Origin: Pseudomonadota bacterium
Lineage (GTDB): Bacteria > Pseudomonadota > Gammaproteobacteria > Burkholderiales > Rhodocyclaceae
DNA: 9,142 nt
NCBI GenBank assembly: GCA_030917225.1
Contig: JAUPVD010000134.1
Location: forward strand, 1-9,142
Reading direction: 5' to 3'
How positions within the stretch are numbered: position 1 is the first letter of the stretch; each line of letters begins with the position of its first letter. Shown one piece after another: positions 1 to 6,857 of this stretch. A program made the translations under genes and the position numbers. The notes below the pieces were generated by a model. The model had not been told where the DNA came from. It ran no database searches and saw nothing but the letters and a program-made list of their open reading frames with translations.

Positions 1-132
1 CACGGCCTTTTCGGCCGCACCTCCTTGCCAGACGAGGGGGAAGGAGGCGGCAACCACCAGCGCCGAAACACCGATGACTGCCCAGTCGCCGGGGCGGATC
101 AGGAAAAGCCAATGGGATATTGGGGGCCGCAT
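1..132 (-). CDS. NusG domain II-containing protein, N-terminal part (runs off left edge)
   Basis: Reading leftward from an ATG at 130-132 gives 44 residues that stay open to the window edge, so the C-terminal part is outside. The visible part begins MRPPISHWLFLIRPGDWAV and continues with a single hydrophobic segment (about residues 17-35) followed by WQGG and a more polar stretch. The RPGDW motif before one transmembrane helix is typical of the small NusG-domain-II family (about 120-130 residues), which is anchored in the inner membrane with its beta domain outside; its function is not well established. The gene follows rapZ on the same strand, and the gap is filled by a palindromic repeat that ends 3 nt before this ATG. 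No clear Shine-Dalgarno lies between the repeat and the start, so the start is the best available rather than certain. The family call rests only on the N-terminus. Confidence 0.6.
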   Translation of the reverse strand, partial: MRPPISHWLFLIRPGDWAVIGVSALVVAASFPLVWQGGAAEKAV

Positions 133-135
133 CTC

Positions 136-211
136 AACCACGGAGAACACGGAGAACACGGAGAGAAACAAAGACAGATTTTTCTCTGTGTTCTCCGTGC
201 TCTCCGTGGTT
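136..211. repeat. Palindromic intergenic repeat, copy 1 (9-bp CACGGAGAA units)
   Basis: The left arm (136-164) begins AACCACGGAG and holds three 9-bp units of CACGGAGAA/G at 139-147, 148-156 and 157-165. The right arm (183-211) is its reverse complement with 27 of 29 positions matching, separated by an AT-rich loop of about 18 nt. As RNA it would form a long hairpin. It begins 11 nt after the rapZ stop and ends 3 nt before the next start on the minus strand. The right arm runs into TTAAAAAA at 210-216, but on the transcribed (minus) strand those Ts precede the hairpin, so this is not a standard intrinsic terminator for rapZ. A degenerate second copy is at 7701-7772. Repeats with this 9-nt rhythm occur dispersed in many bacterial genomes; their role is unclear. 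Confidence 0.9.
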
Positions 212-222
212 AAAAAACTTAG

Positions 223-1062
223 TCAAGACAGCTCCCGATGCCGCACCAGCACCCTTGCCCGGCCGGCGAATTCGCGCGCCAGCCATTCGGAAATGCACAC
301 CGAGCGATGCTGGCCGCCGGTGCAGCCGATAGCCACGGTCAGGTAGCTGCGGCTGTCGCGAATGAAGGCGGGCAGCCAGCCGGAAACGAAGCGGCGGATG
401 TCCTCGCGCATGCGGTGCACGTCCGGCTGGTTTTCGAGAAACTCGACGACGGCATCGTCGATCCCGGTCAGCGGCCGCAGCACCGGGTCGTAGTACGGAT
501 TGGGCAGGCAGCGCACGTCGAAGACGAAGTCGGCATCGAGCGGCAGGCCATGCTTGAAGCCGAAGGACTGGAACATCAGCGTCAGCCCTGCGCCCGCTTC
601 AACCTCGATGAACTGGCGCACCCACTCGCGCAGCGTTGCCGCCGCGATATCGCTGGTGTCGATGTGATGGCCGATGCCGGCCAGGCTCTCGAGGCGCTCG
701 CGCTCTTCGGCGATGGCTTCCGACAGCGAGCGGCCATCGCGCGCCAGCGGGTGAGCGCGGCGGGTTTCGGAAAAACGCTTGATCAGGATTTCGTTCTTGG
801 CATCGAGGAACAGGAACTTCAGCTCCAGATCCTGTGCCCGCAGCGAATCCAGCTGCTGCGGCAGCATGGCGATCGAGTCGCCGCCACGGATGTCGATGGC
901 CACCGCCACCTTGTCGTAGCCCTGCTGGTCGAGTTGCCCGACGAGTTGCTGGAGGAGCAGGGAAGGCAGGTTGTCGACGCAGTAGTAGCCGCTGTCCTCA
1001 AGTATCTTGAGGGCAATCGACTTGCCGGAACCGGAGAGACCGCTGATGAGAACGAGGCGCAT
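223..1062 (-). CDS. rapZ: RapZ: P-loop nucleotide-binding protein / RNase adapter
   Basis: This is a full-length RapZ (YvcJ/YhbJ family) of 279 residues, against 284 in E. coli. In enterobacteria RapZ binds the small RNA GlmZ, delivers it to RNase E, and thereby controls glucosamine-6-phosphate synthase; elsewhere the role is less clear. Visible features are the Walker A GLSGSGKS at residues 8-15, DIRGG at 57-61, the RFSETRRAHPL stretch at 96-106, DVRCLPNPYYDP at 182-193, and the C-terminal family signature GCTGGQHRSV at 246-255. I chose the ATG at 1060-1062 because MRLVLISGLSGSGKS is the conserved family N-terminus; the frame stays open to an ATG at 1206, but those 48 extra residues are unlike the family. 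No Shine-Dalgarno precedes this ATG. The protein ends RHRELS and lacks the basic tail that follows this point in E. coli. It diverges from the M20 hydrolase gene across 79 bp. Confidence 0.96.
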   Translation of the reverse strand: MRLVLISGLSGSGKSIALKILEDSGYYCVDNLPSLLLQQLVGQLDQQGYDKVAVAIDIRGGDSIAMLPQQLDSLRAQDLELKFLFLDAKNEILIKRFSETRRAHPLARDGRSLSEAIAEERERLESLAGIGHHIDTSDIAAATLREWVRQFIEVEAGAGLTLMFQSFGFKHGLPLDADFVFDVRCLPNPYYDPVLRPLTGIDDAVVEFLENQPDVHRMREDIRRFVSGWLPAFIRDSRSYLTVAIGCTGGQHRSVCISEWLAREFAGRARVLVRHRELS

Positions 1063-1069
1063 GGTCGGG

Positions 1070-1099
1070 AGGATAGCGGATGGTGAGTTTGGGCGGCAA
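1070..1099 (-). promoter_or_regulatory. Possible rapZ promoter (weak)
   Basis: On the minus strand TTGCCG (1094-1099) and TATCCT (1070-1075) are separated by 18 bp, each matching the sigma-70 consensus at 4 of 6 positions. Transcription would begin near 1063, giving a leaderless or nearly leaderless rapZ mRNA. That would fit the missing Shine-Dalgarno. The match is weak in GC-rich DNA and could be chance. Confidence 0.25.
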
Positions 1100-1129
1100 C
1101 AAGGATAAACTGGAAGGTCCGGTTTCATC

Positions 1130-1133
1130 AGGA
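1130..1133 (+). promoter_or_regulatory. Ribosome binding site of the M20 hydrolase
   Basis: AGGA lies 8 nt before the ATG at 1142 and is the only Shine-Dalgarno-like motif near it. It supports that start, which also gives a normal M20 N-terminus. Confidence 0.5.
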
Positions 1134-1141
1134 CTACCCCC

Positions 1142-2311
1142 ATGCAACAGACACCGAATTTCGACGCCAGTTTCCTGGCAGACCTTGCCGCCATCCGGCG
1201 GGACATTCACGCCCATCCCGAAGTGGCCTTCAACGAGACGCGTACCGCCGACATTGTCGCTGCCGAACTGGCGCGCTATGGCGTCGAGGTGCATCGCGGG
1301 CTGGCCAAAACTGGCGTGGTCGGCGTTATCCGTTCCGGTAGTTCAAATCGCATGATCGGCCTGCGCGCCGACATGGATGCGCTGCCGTTGAAGGAAATGA
1401 ACGAATTTCCACACCGCTCGAAGCACGAGGGCTGCATGCACGCTTGCGGCCACGACGGCCACACCACCATGCTGCTCGGTGCAGCGCGCTACCTGGCGGC
1501 CAACCGCAATTTCGACGGTACCGTCGTCTGCATCTTCCAGCCGGCCGAGGAATCGGAAGGCGGCGCGGCGGTGATGATTGAGGACGGTCTGTTCGAGCAG
1601 TTCCCGGTCGATGCCGTCTATGGCCTGCACAACTGGCCGGGCATCCCGGTCGGCGAGATGGCGGTGATGCCCGGCCCGGTGATGGCCGGCACCTGCGCCT
1701 TCGAGATCACCGTGCGCGGTCACGGTTGCCATGCCGCCATGCCGCACCAGGGCATCGACACCATCGTCGCTGCCAGCCAGCTGGTGCAGGCGCTGCAGAC
1801 CGTGGTATCGCGCAACCTGCACCCCTGCGATGCGGCGGTGGTCAGCGTCACGCAGTTCCACTCCGGCAGCGCCTGGAACATCATCCCCGAGGAAGCCGTG
1901 CTGCGCGGCACGATCCGTACCTTCAAACCCGAAGTGCAAGAAATGGTCGAACGCGCCGTCGAACGCCTGTGCTCCGGCGTAGCCTCGGCCAACGGCGCGC
2001 AGATCGGAGTCGTCTTCGACCATCGCTACCCGCCCACCGTGAACAGCGCCGCCGAAACCGGGATCTGCCGCAGTGTCGCGGCTACCCTGCTCGGCGACGA
2101 CAAGGTGCGTCACGACGAGCTGCCGTCGATGGGTGCCGAAGATTTCGCCTACATGCTGCGCGAAAAGCCCGGCTGCTACGTCTGGCTCGGCAACGGGCCG
2201 GGTACTGGCGGCTGCACACTGCACAACCCGCACTACGATTTCAACGACGAGATCATCGGGCTGGGGGTGCGCTACTGGGTTTCGCTGGTGCAGGAAACGC
2301 TGCCAACATGA
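1142..2311 (+). CDS. M20 family metal-dependent amidohydrolase (hippurate hydrolase-like)
   Basis: A 389-residue protein of the M20D amidohydrolase/carboxypeptidase group (hippurate hydrolase, N-acyl amino acid hydrolase, IAA-amino acid hydrolase). These enzymes cleave the amide bond of N-acylated amino acids using two metal ions. The motifs appear in order: GLRADMDALPL at 73-83; HACGHDGHT at 100-108 with the likely metal ligands Cys102 and His104; FQPAEESEGGA at 132-142 with the catalytic and metal Glu pair 136/137; YGLHNWPGIPVG at 160-171 with His163; MGAEDFAYML at 330-339; and TLHNPHYDFND at 359-369 with His361. All expected ligands are present and length is normal. There is no signal peptide, so it should be cytoplasmic. 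The exact substrate cannot be read from sequence. It lies 36 bp upstream of the binding-protein/cyclase genes on the same strand and may belong to their operon. Confidence 0.93.
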   Translation: MQQTPNFDASFLADLAAIRRDIHAHPEVAFNETRTADIVAAELARYGVEVHRGLAKTGVVGVIRSGSSNRMIGLRADMDALPLKEMNEFPHRSKHEGCMHACGHDGHTTMLLGAARYLAANRNFDGTVVCIFQPAEESEGGAAVMIEDGLFEQFPVDAVYGLHNWPGIPVGEMAVMPGPVMAGTCAFEITVRGHGCHAAMPHQGIDTIVAASQLVQALQTVVSRNLHPCDAAVVSVTQFHSGSAWNIIPEEAVLRGTIRTFKPEVQEMVERAVERLCSGVASANGAQIGVVFDHRYPPTVNSAAETGICRSVAATLLGDDKVRHDELPSMGAEDFAYMLREKPGCYVWLGNGPGTGGCTLHNPHYDFNDEIIGLGVRYWVSLVQETLPT

Positions 2312-2347
2312 GCATTTCGACAGTGCTAGACTGATTTCGGAAGGGGG

Positions 2348-3109
2348 ATGCATCAGCCCATGCTCGCATTGCTTTACAGACTCGCCCGGTACGGCCTGCT
2401 CACGGCGCTGCTTGCTGGCAGTGCGCTTGCGTCCAGCGAAAAGGAGTTCCGTGTAGCCGTGATCGGCAGTTCGCCCCCCATGTCCTATATCGATGAAAAC
2501 GGCAAACTGACCGGCTTCAACATTGAAATGGGGCACGCCCTGTGCGAGGCGATGCAGACTCGCTGTGATTTTCAGCTTGTTCCGCTGGGGAAGGTGGTAG
2601 ATACCGTCGCTGCCGGCGAAATGGATTTCGCGGTGGTCAGCCTGCTCGCCACCCCGGAGCGACGGAAGAAGGTGCTGTTCTCGAAACCCTATTATCGATC
2701 ACTGAGTATCTGGCTCGGCAAACCGGAACTTCCGCCAGGCAGCCCGAAAGCAACTGCTGCTGCAGTCACGGGGTCAGCACAGGCCAGATACCTTGAAACC
2801 GTGGGCTGGAAAATGCATGCGGTCGCCAGCCACACGGAAATTCCGGCCGCCCTCGCGGCTGGCAAAGCCAATGCCGCAGTGGTGCCGATGCTGACAGCAC
2901 TCCCCCTGCTTCACGACGACTCCGTCAGATCGCTGGGACTGGAGTCGACCATCCTTTCCGACCCGCTGCTGACCGGCGATGTCTGCATCAGTATCAACCC
3001 GAAGCGCGTCGATCTGGTTGAACGTATCAATAGCGCCATCGATCAGATCAAGCGGGACGGTCGATTTGACCGCATCAATACGAAGTTCCTGCCCTTCCGG
3101 CTGCAATGA
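2348..3109 (+). CDS. Periplasmic family-3 solute-binding protein (first of tandem pair)
   Basis: A 253-residue secreted binding protein of the SBP_bac_3 / PBPb type. It has a signal peptide with a hydrophobic core at about residues 14-27 and probable cleavage after ALA (26-28), and no lipobox, so the mature protein should be soluble in the periplasm. Family marks are the Cys66/Cys73 pair (same spacing as the disulfide of the Lys/Arg/Orn- and His-binding proteins), the TPER motif with Arg105 at the carboxylate-binding position, FSKPYY at 111-116, and the closing KRDGRF / KFLPF region. Where amino-acid binders have an ammonium-binding Asp in lobe 2, my alignment gives Pro180. A second ATG at 2360 would also leave a full signal peptide; the AAGGGGG at 2341-2347 abuts the first ATG and lies 12 nt from the second, so the start is uncertain. 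No transporter genes are adjacent. The stop overlaps the next start as ATGA. Confidence 0.88.
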   Translation: MHQPMLALLYRLARYGLLTALLAGSALASSEKEFRVAVIGSSPPMSYIDENGKLTGFNIEMGHALCEAMQTRCDFQLVPLGKVVDTVAAGEMDFAVVSLLATPERRKKVLFSKPYYRSLSIWLGKPELPPGSPKATAAAVTGSAQARYLETVGWKMHAVASHTEIPAALAAGKANAAVVPMLTALPLLHDDSVRSLGLESTILSDPLLTGDVCISINPKRVDLVERINSAIDQIKRDGRFDRINTKFLPFRLQ

Positions 3110-3909
3110 GACCTCTTCTTCACGCCACCCTTTGCATGCTGCTGGTGCTTGCTGCAGTTCCTGCTGCAGCAACCGGCACCCGCGAACTGCAAGTGGCGAC
3201 CCTGCGCATGGCAGCAACGGAAAATACTCCTTCCGGCAATGTCGAGTCCGACGCCATCGCCGACCTGAACGATGCGCTCACGCGCGAGGTCTGCCGCCGA
3301 CTGGCAGTACGCTGCAACCAACAGCCAATGCCTTTTGCCGAAATCATTCCCGGGGTCGAGTCAGGGCGCTTCCAGCTCGGAGTCGGCAATGTGCTGCGCA
3401 CACCGGAGCGTGAGGAGCGAGTCCTCTTCTCGAACATGCTCTGGCGCTCTTCGTCGCGTCTGGTCGGCACGCCGCAATCGATCCGCAAGCATCGCCCTGA
3501 AGGCAGCAGTGAACTCCGCCTCGAATCGCTGCGTAATGTACGCATTGCCGTTGAGCGCGGGACCCAGCAGCAGCGATACGTTTCACGCGTCGCAGCAGAC
3601 AATCGCCTTGCCGTCGTCGAAACAACTACCGTCAAGGATGCATTGCAGCAACTGCTCGATGGTCGAGCCGATTTCGCGCTGATGCCGATTCGCAGCGCCT
3701 ACTTCCTGATGCTGCAGCAACCCGCCGGGGCCGCCGACTTTGCCGGCCCCGCACTGACCGAACAGGGATTGGGCGGCACCGTGCACATGATCCTGCCGAA
3801 AGGCGAGCAGGCCTTGCGCTCGGAGGTCGATGCCGCCCTCGACGCCATGCGCCGTGACGGAACCTTTCAACGCATCATCCGGCGCTACATGCCGTTTCTT
3901 GCTGACTGA
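3106..3909 (+). CDS. Periplasmic family-3 solute-binding protein (second of tandem pair)
   Basis: A 267-residue paralogue of the preceding gene. A signal peptide (core about residues 8-20, likely cleavage after AAA at 20-22) directs it to the periplasm, with no lipobox. It shares with its neighbour the Cys pair (Cys63/Cys70, same spacing), the TPER motif (Arg102) followed by VLFS, the DGRADFALMP segment with Pro194 at the usual Asp position, and a matching C-terminus (RRDGTFQRI then RYMPF). Otherwise the two are clearly diverged, so this is an old duplication. The start is fixed by the 4-nt ATGA overlap with the upstream gene and no separate Shine-Dalgarno is seen, which suggests translational coupling. 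The diguanylate cyclase gene follows after 8 nt. The absence of permease and ATPase genes argues for a sensing rather than a transport role, which is inference. Confidence 0.87.
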   Translation: MRPLLHATLCMLLVLAAVPAAATGTRELQVATLRMAATENTPSGNVESDAIADLNDALTREVCRRLAVRCNQQPMPFAEIIPGVESGRFQLGVGNVLRTPEREERVLFSNMLWRSSSRLVGTPQSIRKHRPEGSSELRLESLRNVRIAVERGTQQQRYVSRVAADNRLAVVETTTVKDALQQLLDGRADFALMPIRSAYFLMLQQPAGAADFAGPALTEQGLGGTVHMILPKGEQALRSEVDAALDAMRRDGTFQRIIRRYMPFLAD

Positions 3910-3917
3910 GAATACGC

Positions 3918-5237
3918 ATGAACGATAACGCCGATCATTCATCCGCAATGGCCAGCAGGCTCAGTGCCGGTCGTCTGTTCTTCCGCATCACCGCAGCTTT
4001 CACGCTGGCCTTCGCCGGTATTGTGCTGTGGCTGGTGGTCGATCAGCACGCCTTGCTTGAGAGCATGGACACCCTGCAGTCCAAGACCTTGCCAAGTTCC
4101 ATCGAGCAGCAACGGCTGGCGCGCAATCTCGAAGTGCTGCGCCTCGAAGGCGAGCGCGTGCTAGAAGCCCGAACGCCGGAAAGCCAGCGACAATCGATGT
4201 TCATCGTGATGCTGATGGCCAGCCACCCGAGCCTCCTGTCCAACGAGCAGGCGCGCAATCTGGCCATTGAAACCGAGCTTTTTCTGGCGCGTGCCGCGCA
4301 GAACAAACACATTGACGACAGCGAGCGGGTCGAGTGGTCGCGCCTCTCCCAGCGCCTCAGCCTTGCCGCCGATGACATTTCCGTCAACGGCGTCAATCTG
4401 GCTCAAGCCGACATCCGGAACATGGGGGAGATCGTGCAGCAGGGACGCCACAAACTCCACGGCGCCATGCTTCTGGTTCTCGTCTTTCTGGTTTTTCTGC
4501 TGCTGCTGATCCGCCAGCTGATCCTCCGGCCGTTGCAGCAGATCGATCAGGCGTTGGCCGATCTCAAGAAACCGAGCCGATCGGTCGATCTGCCGGCCTA
4601 TGCACTGCGCGAGCTGGCGGGGGTCAGGCAAGCCATCGTGCAGCTACACGGCATGATGCAGGAACACGAACAGGCGCGCGACGACCTGGAAAAACTGGCT
4701 TCGACCGACGCGCTGACCGGCCTGAACAACCGGCGTCACTTCATGCTTCTGGCCGCCGCCGAACTTGCCCGGGGGCAGCGCTATGGGCGCCCGATTTCAG
4801 TGGGGCTGGCGGACCTCGACCATTTCAAGCAGATCAACGATCTCTACGGCCACGAGGCTGGAGACATGGCGCTGCGGGCCTTTGCCGATCTGGTCCGCGA
4901 CACGCTGCGGCATTCGGATTCAGCCGCCCGCTATGGCGGCGAGGAATTCGCCTTCATTTTTCCCGAGACCACGCCACATGAAGCAATAGTCCTTGCCGAG
5001 CGACTGCGTTCCCGCCTCGATGCATTGGTCATTCCGATAATGGCTGGTCAATATGTTCGCCTGACCGTCAGTTTCGGCATCGCCGACGCCAGCACCCAGA
5101 CGCTGGAAGCTGCGCTGCGCCTTGCCGATGACGCCCTCTACCAGGCCAAGAGGAACGGGCGTAACGCGGTCATTCTGGCTGCGACAGCGACACAGGCCAT
5201 GCTGCCGTTGCACGACAAGCGGGATTCATCAAGCTAG
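3918..5237 (+). CDS. Membrane diguanylate cyclase (periplasmic sensor region - HAMP - GGDEF)
   Basis: A 439-residue inner-membrane enzyme that should make cyclic di-GMP from two GTP. Layout: a transmembrane helix at about 20-42; a periplasmic region of about 140 residues (43-182) that looks largely helical, with no recognised domain; a second helix at about 183-203; a HAMP-like linker (about 200-254, with RPLQQIDQAL); then the GGDEF domain from about 262. Catalytic features are intact: TDALTGLNNRR at 263-273, metal ligand Asp299 in ADLDHFKQIND, and the signature GGEEF at 340-344. The RxxD inhibitory site (Arg331-Asp334) lies five residues before the signature, so product feedback is expected. 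No EAL domain is present. A GAG at 3908-3910, overlapping the upstream stop, could serve as Shine-Dalgarno. The tight linkage to two secreted binding proteins suggests that they deliver the signal to the periplasmic region. The 3' end overlaps the convergent permease gene by 9 bp. Confidence 0.95.
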   Translation: MNDNADHSSAMASRLSAGRLFFRITAAFTLAFAGIVLWLVVDQHALLESMDTLQSKTLPSSIEQQRLARNLEVLRLEGERVLEARTPESQRQSMFIVMLMASHPSLLSNEQARNLAIETELFLARAAQNKHIDDSERVEWSRLSQRLSLAADDISVNGVNLAQADIRNMGEIVQQGRHKLHGAMLLVLVFLVFLLLLIRQLILRPLQQIDQALADLKKPSRSVDLPAYALRELAGVRQAIVQLHGMMQEHEQARDDLEKLASTDALTGLNNRRHFMLLAAAELARGQRYGRPISVGLADLDHFKQINDLYGHEAGDMALRAFADLVRDTLRHSDSAARYGGEEFAFIFPETTPHEAIVLAERLRSRLDALVIPIMAGQYVRLTVSFGIADASTQTLEAALRLADDALYQAKRNGRNAVILAATATQAMLPLHDKRDSSS

Positions 5238-6857
5238 GCGGCGACGCGCCCCGGCACTGGCTGCATCGACTGCGATCGAGAGCAGCAGCATCGCCACGAT
5301 GACGGTGCAGGCCTGCGCATAGTGGAACAGCGACAACTCGAAATAAAGCAGCTGCCCGAGACCGCCGGCCCCGACAAAACCGAGGATGGCCGCCATCCGG
5401 ATGTTCATCTCCCAGCGATAGAGCGCATAGGCCAGCCATTGCGGCGCCACTTCCGGCAGCGTGCCATAAAGAAAGGCTGCGGCAGGTTGCGCGCCGGCGT
5501 CGCGCAGGGCATCGCGGGGTTGCGGGGGTGCATTCTGCAGAGCCTCGGCAAAGAGCCGACCGAGTACGCCGGTGGTGTGCAGCGCCAGTGCAAGGACGCC
5601 GGCGAATGGGCCGAGTCCGACCGAAAGTGCGGTGAGCGTGGCCCATACCAATTCCGGCACGGAACGCAGCGTGTTGAGGAAAAAGCGCGCGAACTGCTCG
5701 GCAGCCAGGCCGTAGCGCCCCGAAGCCGGCAAGGCCAGAACGACACCGCCAACGACGGCCAGCAGTGTCCCGACCGCCGAGATTGCCAGCGTCTCGATGA
5801 CGCCATAGCCCACCCGCGACAGCCATTGCGGGGACAGATCGGGCGGAAAGAACGACGCGGTGAAATCGCCGATCGAACGCAGCGACTCCAGCGTCAGCAG
5901 CGCCCCGAAGCCAATGCCGAGGTAGACGAAGCTGATCGCCGCTGCGGCCGCGCCCGCCAGCCCAAGCAGCACACCGACGCTACCGATACCTGACCTGCGG
6001 CCGCCGGTGCCTGCCTCGCCGACCTGACGGCGCAGGAATCCCGATAGTGCATCGGCCGCCAGCACCAGTGCCAGAAAGGTCAGCAGGATGGTCGACGCCT
6101 CCCCGCCGTTGAGCATCTTCATCGCCTGATCCATCAACTGGCCCAGACCACCGGCGCCGACGAAACCCATGACCACCGAGGCGCGTACCGCGCACTCCCA
6201 GCGATATACGGTGTACGAAGTGAGCTCCTGTGCCGTGCCGGGCAGCAAGCCGTAGAGCAGTGCCTGCAAACGACTGCCGCCAGCTTCAAGGATGGCGCGT
6301 GCCGGGCGGGTATCGCCCGATTCAAGAATCTCGGCATAGACCTTGGCCAGCATGCCGCCATAGGTCAACGCCAGGGCCAGCACCCCGGCCGCCGGGCCGA
6401 GTCCGAAGACACGGACGAAGACCAGTGCCCAGACCAGTTCCGGAATGCCGCGCAGCACGGTAAGCACGGCACGCAGCAGATAGTGCAGCGCCTGCGCCCT
6501 CCGGCGCCCCGGCCCGGGGCCGATCTCGGCCACCGATAGCACACGTGTCGTCAGCAGCGCCAACGGCATGGCCAGAGCAAAAGCCAGGACGATCCCCGCC
6601 GTCGCGATGGCTAGCGTTTCCAGTGTCGCCCGGCCAAGATAGACAAGAAATTCCTGCCCGGTTTCCGGCGGCAGGAAGGCGGCAAGAAAGCCGGCCATGG
6701 TTTTCAGATTCTGCGCTTCGAAGATCGCCGCCGGCTTGAACTCGGCAATCACCAGCAAGGGCCAGAGCACGACCAGACCAAGGACCAGCGAGGTGGCGCG
6801 GCCGCGTGCGGCGGGATCGCTCATGGCACTTGCACGGAGGGCTGCGACACCGGTCAT
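5229..6857 (-). CDS. phnE: PhnE/PtxC-type ABC permease, tandem fusion of two permease units
   Basis: A 542-residue inner-membrane permease, about twice the usual PhnE length (250-280), because it holds two complete units. Each half carries the same landmarks: [10 protein letters not shown] at 136-145 and [10 protein letters not shown] at 398-407; a YRWE motif at 218-221 and 480-483; [10 protein letters not shown] at 231-240 and 493-502. The EAA-type coupling loops that contact the ATPase lie near 189-212 and 451-472. The halves are linked by a short polar stretch around 276-292. A single polypeptide could therefore supply the whole membrane channel that is usually a homodimer. The ATG at 6855-6857 overlaps the phnC stop as ATGA, indicating coupling; an internal ATG at 6824 (residue 12) is a possible alternative. 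Substrate is presumably the oxyanion bound by the PhnD-like protein upstream in the operon. Confidence 0.92.
   Translation of the reverse strand: MTGVAALRASAMSDPAARGRATSLVLGLVVLWPLLVIAEFKPAAIFEAQNLKTMAGFLAAFLPPETGQEFLVYLGRATLETLAIATAGIVLAFALAMPLALLTTRVLSVAEIGPGPGRRRAQALHYLLRAVLTVLRGIPELVWALVFVRVFGLGPAAGVLALALTYGGMLAKVYAEILESGDTRPARAILEAGGSRLQALLYGLLPGTAQELTSYTVYRWECAVRASVVMGFVGAGGLGQLMDQAMKMLNGGEASTILLTFLALVLAADALSGFLRRQVGEAGTGGRRSGIGSVGVLLGLAGAAAAAISFVYLGIGFGALLTLESLRSIGDFTASFFPPDLSPQWLSRVGYGVIETLAISAVGTLLAVVGGVVLALPASGRYGLAAEQFARFFLNTLRSVPELVWATLTALSVGLGPFAGVLALALHTTGVLGRLFAEALQNAPPQPRDALRDAGAQPAAAFLYGTLPEVAPQWLAYALYRWEMNIRMAAILGFVGAGGLGQLLYFELSLFHYAQACTVIVAMLLLSIAVDAASAGARRRLA

Noticed and set aside
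136..211. CRISPR array or intrinsic terminator
   Set aside because: The 9-bp units have no spacers, and on the transcribed strand the T-rich tract does not follow the hairpin.
25..346. Short plus-strand frames across the repeat (peptides with HGEHGE or TENTENTE runs)
   Set aside because: They are translations of the 9-bp palindromic repeat and of the antisense of rapZ; no ribosome site or family match.
238..1086. 282-residue plus-strand open frame opposite rapZ
   Set aside because: GC-rich antisense shadow of a clear rapZ gene; no recognisable domain.
1063..1206. 48-residue N-terminal extension of RapZ from an upstream ATG
   Set aside because: RapZ proteins begin at MRLVLISG; the extension overlaps the start of the divergent hydrolase gene and is not family-like.
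1343..2536. 397-residue minus-strand open frame opposite the M20 hydrolase
   Set aside because: Very His/Asp/Arg-rich shadow composition with no family motif, while the plus strand carries every M20 motif.
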